From contig NZ_JASHIM010000007.1 of assembly GCF_030733685.1 (NCBI RefSeq), positions 62,501 to 126,500 on the forward strand: a stretch of 64,000 bases of DNA, written 5' to 3'. The position numbers and the translations under genes are program-made. Under the pieces are notes generated by a model. That model did not search any database and was not told the DNA's origin. It saw only the letters and a program-made list of their open reading frames with translations. This stretch comes from Roseovarius sp. MMSF_3281 (GTDB lineage Bacteria > Pseudomonadota > Alphaproteobacteria > Rhodobacterales > Rhodobacteraceae). Below are positions 7,641 through 14,962 of this stretch, piece after piece (within the stretch, counting starts at the first letter, position 1; every line of letters starts with the position of its first letter).

Positions 7641-8690
7641 TCAGCCCTTGTTGCCCCGGGCCGCCGCCATGGCCGCGACGTAGCTGCGCAGGGCCTTGGG
7701 GCTGGGTGGGGTGCTGTTTGGTGTGAGGCCTAATTGCCAGTGAAAGCGCACTTCATCAATCTCGCGGAAGATTTCCGCAAGGCGGCGTTGATACGCGGCC
7801 ACGGTGGCCGCGTGGCAGGGGTGGACATCGGGCAGGTTCAGAAGCTCATCCACCATGGCACGGGTGGCCGGTAGCATGGTGTCGATACGGTGCTCTTCAA
7901 CGGTGTTCCAGTTTCTTTCCACCCAATAGCCCACGTCGATCGGTTTTTGCATGTGGTTGGGCAGGCCACGGTGCCGCTTGACCATGAATTCATCGCGCGA
8001 GCGCAGGGAATAATGGTTCAACTCGGCCAGCGGCGGGTGGTCCTTTGCGTAAGTATAAAGGGTGATCAGATCGTCGTTCTGCACGAAGCTTTCGGGCAGA
8101 CAATCGCCCCATGCGGTCAGCCACGGCGCATCGCGGCGCGGCTTGCGGCGCGGGCGGTGAACGCCAAGCTTTTGAAAGGCCTTGGGGCGGACGATGGATT
8201 TGAACAGATGCGCCATGGGAAATTGCAGATCGCGCGGCGCGGCGCGGCGGAAGCGTTCGGGCGTCAGGGCGGGATCATAGCCCGCCTGCCCGTCAGAGCC
8301 GAACAGCCGCCACGGAATGGCCACCGCGTCGGCCTGCCCGCCCTGCCCCTGCATCGCGTCCAGAAACCCGGAGATATCCGAACAGGCGGGATCGAGCGAC
8401 AGGAATTCATCGCAATCGAACACCATCACCCAGTCGGCCCCGGCCACAAGCGGATGATCCCCCGCCAGCCTGAGCGCCTGCCATTGCACGGATTTGTTGC
8501 CCTTGGGGGCAAAACGCAGGTGTGTCACGCGGCCCGAGGCCTGCAAGGCATCGAGCAGTGTATCGCTGCCATCGGTGCAATCGTGGCTGAGAACAAGGAT
8601 GTGATCCATCCCCGTCGCCAGATGATGCGCCACCCATTCCACAACATAGGGGCCGTCATCGCGTAAACATGTGACACCCAGAACCGTCAT
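7641..8690 (-). CDS. Family-2 glycosyltransferase
   Basis: This 349-residue single-domain enzyme opens directly with the GT2 fold (CLRDDGPYVVEWVAHHLATG). DWVMVFDCDEFLSL carries the catalytic DxD-type acid cluster. The family's C-terminal motifs follow: LGVHRPRRKPR, ELNHYSLRSRDEFMVKRHRG and VEERNWNTVEEH-like segments, shared with the genes at 5383 and 9507. No membrane segment or signal peptide, so a cytoplasmic or peripheral enzyme. It lies 8 bp upstream of the 749-residue glycosyltransferase and is probably cotranscribed. The sugar specificity cannot be told from sequence. Confidence 0.85.
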   Translation of the reverse strand: MTVLGVTCLRDDGPYVVEWVAHHLATGMDHILVLSHDCTDGSDTLLDALQASGRVTHLRFAPKGNKSVQWQALRLAGDHPLVAGADWVMVFDCDEFLSLDPACSDISGFLDAMQGQGGQADAVAIPWRLFGSDGQAGYDPALTPERFRRAAPRDLQFPMAHLFKSIVRPKAFQKLGVHRPRRKPRRDAPWLTAWGDCLPESFVQNDDLITLYTYAKDHPPLAELNHYSLRSRDEFMVKRHRGLPNHMQKPIDVGYWVERNWNTVEEHRIDTMLPATRAMVDELLNLPDVHPCHAATVAAYQRRLAEIFREIDEVRFHWQLGLTPNSTPPSPKALRSYVAAMAAARGNKG

Positions 8691-8804
8691 ACCCTGCCCG
8701 CTGTCTCCTTTGGTATCTGTGCCCGAATTAGCAAGACTTTTCCGATCTAACCATAATCACGCAAGAACTGGTCAAAGTTTTGCCATTCCCAAGGCTTGCC
8801 TAAA

Positions 8805-8846
8805 GCGTTTCGCGAAAAACCTGAATCACAGATCTTCGCGAAACGC
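8805..8846. repeat. Perfect inverted repeat GCGTTTCGCGAA / TTCGCGAAACGC
   Basis: Twelve-base arms at 8805-8816 and 8835-8846 are separated by 18 bp in the gap before the glycosyltransferase at 7641. A related palindrome CGTTTCGCGAAACG occurs at 63368-63381. It may be a terminator stem or a protein-binding site; no T-run follows. Confidence 0.5.
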
Positions 8847-8877
8847 GTGCCCCGCTCAAGCGTTGTACCGCAGCGGG

Positions 8878-9480
8878 TCAAAACCGGTTTGCAAAAGCGC
8901 CGATCAGCTTTGTCATCTTGTCGCGGGGAAAGGTGGTTTTGCGGACCGTGAAGCGCGCCATCGCGCCGACGGTTTCCTCTTTCTCGAGGAAGTCTTCGAG
9001 CATGTGATAGGATGCGCGGTTTTCATAGTCATCGAACAGCAGCGTGGTTTTTTTGGTGCATCGCAACATCGCTGTCAGCGCACAGGCGACCCGGAAGCGG
9101 CCATCGATCAGGATCACATCGGGATGCTGAAATTCGTCGATATCCCAGATCGACAGCGGGTAGCGGTGATAACGCTTGAACCCCGAGTTATCCACGGGCC
9201 GGCCCCATTTGCCGGTTTTGCCGACATTCACGTGCTGCATCAGGGGCATGGATGGCGGCTGTTCCTGTTCGAAATAGCGGCGCATCATCTTGGTCCAGGG
9301 GCGGCTGGTTTCGACCGAAAAAATGGTTTTTCCCGGCATCTCGGCAGCCATGACCGTTGATCCGCCCGAGCCGTATTCAAGGATCACATTCGCCTTTTCG
9401 TAGTGTTTCCGAAGCAATTCGGCCACTTCGGGAATGAACGTGAGTTCTGGACGCTCGATGGTTGGTGTTTCGTCTTTCAT
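8878..9480 (-). CDS. SAM-dependent methyltransferase-like protein
   Basis: This protein of about 200 residues has a class I methyltransferase-like signature: VILEYGSGGSTVMAAEM (motif I) and PDVILIDGRFRVACAL (the acidic loop after strand 4). No catalytic motif of a named methyltransferase family is clear. It is embedded among glycosyltransferases on the same strand, so modification of a polysaccharide or its precursor is likely. I chose the ATG at 9480, which has a purine-rich upstream stretch; a GTG at 9492 would add four residues. No membrane segments. Confidence 0.65.
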   Translation of the reverse strand: MKDETPTIERPELTFIPEVAELLRKHYEKANVILEYGSGGSTVMAAEMPGKTIFSVETSRPWTKMMRRYFEQEQPPSMPLMQHVNVGKTGKWGRPVDNSGFKRYHRYPLSIWDIDEFQHPDVILIDGRFRVACALTAMLRCTKKTTLLFDDYENRASYHMLEDFLEKEETVGAMARFTVRKTTFPRDKMTKLIGAFANRF

Positions 9481-9506
9481 GGGCCTGCCCACCTATCCGG
9501 GTTTCA

Positions 9507-10514
9507 TCACGCCGATTTTGCCTTTTTCTCCGGTGCGGAGTCTTCTGCGAGGTTCGCCCGCAAGGCATTTGTCAATTCATCCATGTCAGGATCCATCTTG
9601 AGGGAGGCCGCCTTGCGTGCGTGCCAGTCAACCGCCCTTTGATGCAGATCGGCCAGCACCGGATCGGCCTTCAATTCGGCCGCGAGTTTGGCGCTGGCGC
9701 TTTGGTAGCGGTCGATCGTGGTGTCTTCCTCGCCGTTGAGGTTGAACTTGTGCCAATAGTCCAGCCCCAGAACATGGTGCGAATGGTTCGCCCTGCCCCG
9801 CGCGCGTTTGACAAGGTAGCTGTCCATGGAGCGCAGCGCATAGTGATTGACCTGTGCCTCGGTGAAGACCGGGGGGTGTTCCGTGCGCTCGCCGTTGATC
9901 ACGTAATCCTTGCCGCCCGGCAGAACGCGCTTTGTGGTTTCGATATGCTCTTTCAGCGTGACGGGGGCGTGCAGGCCCATGCGCTGGAACTTGTGCTGAT
10001 TGGTGTAGAGCGATTTGACGAACTTGCCGGTGTTGGGCCGTTCTTCTGCATCCCAGGGCAGTTCGGCCATGCGGAATTGTTGTGTGACCGGTGTATCGCT
10101 GAACGCCTCGATGCCGTTTGGCCCGAAGATACGCCATGGCACCGAGATGACATCGCTATCCTCGCCCGAGCCTTCGACCATCGCCTGAACCGATCCGTCA
10201 CCCATATGGATGTTAAGGTATTCATCCACGTCGCAGACAAAGACCCATTTCGCATCCATCACGATATCATAGCGCCGGGAGGCCTGTCGCAGGGCCGAGC
10301 GGTGAATGCCGCCGCTGCGAACGATGGTGTTGTGTTGGGTGACAAGGCCCATTTCCTGCAGTCGCAAGAGGATATCGACGGTCGTATCCGTACAATCGTT
10401 GGTGCAGACCAGAATATGATCAAAGCCAAGCGTTTTGTAGTGAGCCACCCAATCAATGATAAAGGGGCCTTCGTTCTTCATCGTGGAAACGACGGTGTAG
10501 GTCTCTTGTGTCAT
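9507..10514 (-). CDS. Family-2 glycosyltransferase
   Basis: This 335-residue GT2 enzyme is of the same subfamily as those at 5383 and 7641. STMKNEGPFIIDWVAHYKTLG forms the nucleotide-binding start, VFVCDVDEYLNI carries the DxD motif, and VNHYALRSMDSYLVKRARG is the conserved C-terminal block. The C-terminus is lysine- and alanine-rich (PEKKAKSA). No membrane segment. Its neighbours are the methyltransferase-like gene downstream and the three-domain fusion gene upstream. Probably assembles a cell-surface glycan with them; acceptor unknown. Confidence 0.85.
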   Translation of the reverse strand: MTQETYTVVSTMKNEGPFIIDWVAHYKTLGFDHILVCTNDCTDTTVDILLRLQEMGLVTQHNTIVRSGGIHRSALRQASRRYDIVMDAKWVFVCDVDEYLNIHMGDGSVQAMVEGSGEDSDVISVPWRIFGPNGIEAFSDTPVTQQFRMAELPWDAEERPNTGKFVKSLYTNQHKFQRMGLHAPVTLKEHIETTKRVLPGGKDYVINGERTEHPPVFTEAQVNHYALRSMDSYLVKRARGRANHSHHVLGLDYWHKFNLNGEEDTTIDRYQSASAKLAAELKADPVLADLHQRAVDWHARKAASLKMDPDMDELTNALRANLAEDSAPEKKAKSA

Positions 10515-10720
10515 GCACCCGCTCTGGATTTATCGGCGTTCTTGGCCTGCGTATTTCCTTGGCGAAAGGATACTGCACGCCGTGGTTTCATAGCAAGGAA
10601 GGTTAACACCCATCGCCCGCCGCGTTCCGAAATGGCCACGGGTGGGGGGCCCGTGGGATGGCCGCCTTTTCTTGCCTGCCTCATGGTCGTTCGCGTGGGG
10701 AACATGGGGGATCCTTGGGC

Positions 10721-12928
10721 TTACCGAAGCGCGCGCAGGCCCTGCCGGACCTTGCGGTTGTCGTTGCGGGCAAGGATGTATTCGCCCAGCGATTTGGCCA
10801 GTTGCGTATGGCCGCGGTTGACCGTGCGATTGAAAAGCTCGCGCTGATAGCGCGGGAAGGCCTTTCGGTTGCGCAGCATCTGGTAATAGTCCTGCGAGGT
10901 CAGGGTGCCCGCGAGCGCCCCAAGGATGATGGGCGACAGGATTCCCATCTGGTTGAGCGACGAGCCGAGGCGGTGCCCCAGAAGCGGGGCGCGCAGGCGT
11001 TCGACATTGTCATTGTCGAACCGGGCCACATGGCCGGAATCCAGCGGCTCGTAGGGATCATACAGGACATAGACCTTGTTGGCCGCGCCCGAGGCCTGTG
11101 CCGCATCGCCGTAGGGGCCGGAAAAGTCGCGGTCCCAGGCCACCTTGTAGCGGGTTTCCCAGGGCACGATGGATTTATCCAGCGTGCTTTGCGGGCTGAT
11201 CGCCACCACATCCGCGCCGGGCGCGGCGGCGGAAAAGGCGCAGGCGGCATAGCCGCCCATGGAGGCGCCGTAAAACACCACCCGTTTGAAGCGGTTGAAA
11301 AAGCCGCTGTCGCGCAGCTCATCGAATTGCTGGGACACCCAAGGGTTGCGATACCATGTCCAGCCGCCGGCCAGCACGCCCAGCATCGACCAGCCTTGTT
11401 CGCGGATGAAGGAATAGCCCCAAGGCCGCCGGTCATCGCGTTTGTTCATGGTGATATCGAGGTTGTCGAAGGTCACCACAAGCGTGTCGTCGCTACGCGG
11501 CATGAAAAGGAAGGAATGGCCTTCGGGGCCGGGGCGGTAAAAGCCATCGTCGCCCGCAAGCCGCGTTGCGATTTCATCCCACCCGGCATCGTCGCCGCCT
11601 TCGGGGGGTTTGGGGGTAACCACGACGCGGGTAACGGGTTTGCCGTCTTCTTCGCGTGTCGAAAGCGGTTCGTTGGTGCCGTAGGCCTTGAGAAAGGGAA
11701 AGGCGCCCGAGCCTTTCTTGATGTCCATGAACACCCGGCTGTCGGAATGCAGGCAGCGGTCATAGATCCTGCCGAGGTTCTTGATGCGGTAGGCGCAGCC
11801 GAAGCCATCGAGATTGCACAGCACATCCACCGGGCGCAGGTCTTTTTCACGGCGGATCACGCGGATGCGGTCGGAGTCGACCCCGTTGCTTTGCAGGAAC
11901 GCGGCATAATCGGCGATCCATGGCTGCGGATCATTGCCGAACTGGCCGGACCTGTCGACGTCGATCAGTTGGATATCGCAATCGTGCTGATGGTGGAGCG
12001 ACAGCACGAAACTGCGCGCCGCACCTGTCAGGTCCGCCACGGTTTCGACCTCGTCCAGATCAAGGTGATCAACAAGCGCACCATCGAAGGTGGCGGTGCC
12101 CCGGCCCTTGATCGGGGCAAGCGCGGGTTCGATTCCGTGCTCTTGCACCAGTTTTTCAAGGTAGGAGCCCCGCGGGGCCAGCCCGTGGTGCAGGTTACCC
12201 AGTTGTTTCTTGTTCGAGGCCCAAAGGTGCAGGGCGGTGGTTTCATCCGTTATCAGCCCCTCGGCAATCGAGGCGCGGCGGAGGAACTTGGTGCGGTCCC
12301 GGAAGGTGACGGGATAGAAGGCATCGAGCGGCCGCACCTTGTCCTCAAGCCCCAAAGCGTGGACATAATGGGTGACCATCATCGGCCCCCAGACACCCCA
12401 GGGCTGCCGGGTGATATGCACGGGCTTGCCGGCATCTGCCTTTTTCCGGAAATCCTTTTGCTTTCCCTTGGGCAGGAAGGGCGCGATGGAATAGCGATCC
12501 GAGGTGAAATCCAGCATTTGCGAGAGCATCTCGCTGTCATGCGGCAGGCCGAGGATGGCGTTGTTGACGCGGTGTTCGCCGGGCAGCTCGTAGCCCATGA
12601 CATAATCGCTGTCGTAGTCCATGGGCCGGTGGCAATAGACATCGGTATCAATCCAGATCATGCCGGGGCATTGATGGATCATGTGCAGGCGGAACCAATC
12701 GGCAAAAAGCGCGAAACTGTTCTTTTGTTCGTACTTGATGAAATCGTCGGTATCTATGATCTCGCGCCCGTCGCGGCGGATCACGCCCTCGGGGACATTG
12801 GGGATGTCCTCATAGCTGAACAGGGTGATTTTCTGGCCCTTGTCGACAAAGGACTTCAGGCAAAGCTGTTCCAGCCAACTTAACGGCCCACCGATCCAAA
12901 GGGTGCCTACCTCACGCTCTCGCGCCAT
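10721..12928 (-). CDS. Three-domain fusion: DXD glycosyltransferase, methyltransferase-like domain, alpha/beta-hydrolase
   Basis: This 735-residue protein has three parts. Residues 1 to about 270 resemble DXD-containing capsular glycosyltransferases (LFADWFRLHMIHQCPGMIW then WIDTDVYCHRP, about 92-98). Residues about 285-420 look like a Rossmann-type methyltransferase-like module (IQLIDVDRSGQFGNDPQPWI and SRVFMDIKKGSG). Residues about 450-735 form an alpha/beta-hydrolase with the nucleophile elbow FYGASMGGYAAC (about 554). Homologues of the last part are often labelled phosphoadenosine phosphosulfate reductase in roseobacters, but no such motif is present. It starts the leftward glycosyltransferase cluster. 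The combination suggests transfer of a sugar followed by trimming or acylation of the product; the exact reaction is unknown. Confidence 0.7.
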   Translation of the reverse strand: MAREREVGTLWIGGPLSWLEQLCLKSFVDKGQKITLFSYEDIPNVPEGVIRRDGREIIDTDDFIKYEQKNSFALFADWFRLHMIHQCPGMIWIDTDVYCHRPMDYDSDYVMGYELPGEHRVNNAILGLPHDSEMLSQMLDFTSDRYSIAPFLPKGKQKDFRKKADAGKPVHITRQPWGVWGPMMVTHYVHALGLEDKVRPLDAFYPVTFRDRTKFLRRASIAEGLITDETTALHLWASNKKQLGNLHHGLAPRGSYLEKLVQEHGIEPALAPIKGRGTATFDGALVDHLDLDEVETVADLTGAARSFVLSLHHQHDCDIQLIDVDRSGQFGNDPQPWIADYAAFLQSNGVDSDRIRVIRREKDLRPVDVLCNLDGFGCAYRIKNLGRIYDRCLHSDSRVFMDIKKGSGAFPFLKAYGTNEPLSTREEDGKPVTRVVVTPKPPEGGDDAGWDEIATRLAGDDGFYRPGPEGHSFLFMPRSDDTLVVTFDNLDITMNKRDDRRPWGYSFIREQGWSMLGVLAGGWTWYRNPWVSQQFDELRDSGFFNRFKRVVFYGASMGGYAACAFSAAAPGADVVAISPQSTLDKSIVPWETRYKVAWDRDFSGPYGDAAQASGAANKVYVLYDPYEPLDSGHVARFDNDNVERLRAPLLGHRLGSSLNQMGILSPIILGALAGTLTSQDYYQMLRNRKAFPRYQRELFNRTVNRGHTQLAKSLGEYILARNDNRKVRQGLRALR

Positions 12929-13409
12929 ACTCGATCCTCGATGCTTGCCATCTGTGCCCGCAAACGAACGCGCAACCGGCGGTGCAAAGGATGGAGTTTA
13001 CCCGACCTGAATACCTCATAGGTGCCTGCCCACGCTACGCCTGCCGGGTTCGGTGACCCGTTTTGTTGTTTGCAGGCATAGTGACAAAAACTTGCCGTTT
13101 CGTCACCACGTAATATGGCGCGGCGCGTAAACCGTGGGTTTCAGGACACGCGCAGTCTGCTGTTCTGCGCCTGACACAAGATGCCCGCGCGAAGGCAAGC
13201 TTGAGGTCATGAGGTAAGTCTTCCGATCGGACATGTTAGGGAACCGCAGTTAGGCCCGTAGCAGACATAGCGGTTTGCGGGCCTGCTGGTCAGAGCAGAC
13301 CTTCGCGCTCGGTAAGTCGAATGACCGAAGTGCGGGACAAACCTGCCATTCAACTTACATTTGCGAAGGCCTGCTTTTACGACAGCTCGTATATCTAATT
13401 AAACGCATA
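12929..13409. other. Gene-free stretch at the left border of a region of different composition
   Basis: I find no convincing gene in these 481 bp. The left half could carry the promoter of the glycosyltransferase cluster. From about 13200 the sequence becomes more AT-rich and loses the codon pattern of its neighbours; it has short fragments reminiscent of decayed coding sequence but no intact frame. Confidence 0.5.
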
Positions 13410-14363
13410 TCAGGCGAGAAGCACAACGAGGTAGGCAATGTACGCGAACACGAAAAGCCCGCCCTCACGCCGATTGATTTTCCAACCGCTTCGAGCAAAT
13501 GCCATTAAGATAAGCGTCGTAGCACACAGGACCCAAATATCGAGGCGAACAATCTCGGTCGGAACTGTCATGGGTTGGACGAGGACAGTTATTCCAAGGA
13601 TGCCTAAGATGTTGAAAATGTTGCTACCCAAAACATTCCCGAGTGCGACAGCTCCTTCGCCCTTCCGTACCGCAATGATGGAGGTGACAAGCTCTGGCAT
13701 TGAGGTCCCAATTGCCACGATTGTAAGTCCGATCGCTGTTTCCGAAAGCCCCGCAGCCTGAGCGAGGGACACGGCACCTGACACCAAAAACCTTGCGCCG
13801 AATATGGTGATTGCCAGCCCCGCGATGCAAATCAACAGCGATATGCCGATCGATGTTTCTGGGCCGACCACAGCGTCAGCTTCGTTCTCGTAGACAGCGG
13901 CGGCTGGTGTGCCTCCTGTTCTTTTCTCTGACCACAGCGTAAAGCCAAGATAAGCTGCCAATGCAGTGACAAGACCTGCGCCGATCAGTCGGCCGATTTC
14001 TCCTAACAGAACGGCACCGAGACAAATGAGCGTTGCAACTACCGTCACCGTGCCGTCACGCCGGAATGCTTTAGGGTCCACTGCAATAGGCGCGATGAGA
14101 GCAGCAATACCCAGTATCAGAAGAACGTTGCCGATGTTGCTGCCGACGACGTTTCCAATCGCAATTCCTGACGAACCGGAAAGCGCAGCCTGAAGGCTTG
14201 TTACTAACTCTGGCGTTGAAGTTCCAAAGCCAACCAAAGTGAGACCGATAACCATCGGGGATATACCGAACGACTTGGCAGCCGAGACAGCTCCCCGCAC
14301 CAGCATTTCGCCGCCCACCACTAAGCCTATCAGGCCAATAACGACTAAGAGTGCCGCGCTCAT
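13410..14363 (-). CDS. CaCA-family calcium/sodium antiporter (YrbG type)
   Basis: This 317-residue membrane protein has the internal duplication of the Ca2+/cation antiporter family. The alpha-repeat motifs GFGTSTPELVTS (about 46-57) and AIGTSMPELVTS (second half) carry the acidic and serine/threonine residues that bind the ions. GNVVGSNIGNVLLILG and GNVLGSNIFNILGILG follow each repeat. About ten transmembrane segments. It is expected to exchange Ca2+ or another divalent ion for Na+ or H+ across the inner membrane. Codon use is less GC-rich than that of the neighbours and the gene stands alone between gene-poor borders, which suggests acquisition by transfer. Confidence 0.92.
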   Translation of the reverse strand: MSAALLVVIGLIGLVVGGEMLVRGAVSAAKSFGISPMVIGLTLVGFGTSTPELVTSLQAALSGSSGIAIGNVVGSNIGNVLLILGIAALIAPIAVDPKAFRRDGTVTVVATLICLGAVLLGEIGRLIGAGLVTALAAYLGFTLWSEKRTGGTPAAAVYENEADAVVGPETSIGISLLICIAGLAITIFGARFLVSGAVSLAQAAGLSETAIGLTIVAIGTSMPELVTSIIAVRKGEGAVALGNVLGSNIFNILGILGITVLVQPMTVPTEIVRLDIWVLCATTLILMAFARSGWKINRREGGLFVFAYIAYLVVLLA

Positions 14364-14635
14364 CTTGGGAAGTATCCTTCAGTCGATAGTCTTGCGCAAA
14401 ATGGCGACCTGTTTTGCTATTTTCAATGGCGGAAGCGGACGTTCGCGCAAGCCGCAGCATTCGGCAGTTTGGGCTCAAAGCCCGAATTAGCTGCACTCTA
14501 CACGAAGGCCCGCAGTCGGGAAACGTCCGAGCTTTGCAAAGCACCTCCTGCGCATAACTGCCACAAAACCGTATACCCCCGCTCGGCGCAGGCACACCAG
14601 AGGCATGTCGCGACTTTTACGCCAGAGGCAAACCG
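14364..14635. other. Gene-free right border of the antiporter segment
   Basis: These 272 bp share the lower-GC composition of the antiporter gene and hold no credible gene. Short stretches look like remnants of coding sequence. The typical local composition returns at about 14630. Confidence 0.45.
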
Positions 14636-14962
14636 CTAACCCGCGCGGTTGCGCTCCAACTCACCGCGCAGCATTTCGGCCTCGTGGCGGGCTTCGCGCA
14701 GGCCGTCCATGGTGGCCGAAAGCTCGGCCTCGGTCTGCGAGATCTGGTTGGTCAGCTCGGCCTCGCGCTGTTGCAGGTAAGTGATCGCCTGATCGCGGGT
14801 TTCCTCGGCCTCGTGCAGCTCTTGCGCCATCTTTTCAAGCTCTTCCACGTCTGAGCCCGACACGCGGATGAACCGATGCACCAGCCAGTTGGCGAACCAA
14901 CCCATGCAGAAGGCCACGAACAGAACGATGGCCGTGGCGATAATGAATTCAGTTCTGTTCAT
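14636..14962 (-). CDS. Small membrane-anchored coiled-coil protein coupled to the OmpA gene
   Basis: This 108-residue protein has one transmembrane helix (about residues 6-28, IIATAIVLFVAFCMGWFANWL). A long charged coiled coil rich in E, Q and R follows, from about residue 40 to the end. I do not recognise a named family. Its ATG at 14962 lies inside the last codons of the OmpA-like gene (14 bp overlap in another frame), so the pair is translationally coupled. The layout (inner-membrane anchor plus periplasmic or cytoplasmic coiled coil next to an OmpA-like gene) suggests an envelope-organising role. That is inference only. Confidence 0.75.
   Translation of the reverse strand: MNRTEFIIATAIVLFVAFCMGWFANWLVHRFIRVSGSDVEELEKMAQELHEAEETRDQAITYLQQREAELTNQISQTEAELSATMDGLREARHEAEMLRGELERNRAG

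Noticed and set aside
9462..12883. Two long rightward open frames opposite the glycosyltransferase genes
   Set aside because: Both mirror real leftward genes codon by codon and contain no family motif.
10721..12928. Annotation as phosphoadenosine phosphosulfate reductase
   Set aside because: The label is used for homologues of the C-terminal part, but no PAPS-reductase motif or cysteine is present; the GASMGG elbow shows an alpha/beta-hydrolase.
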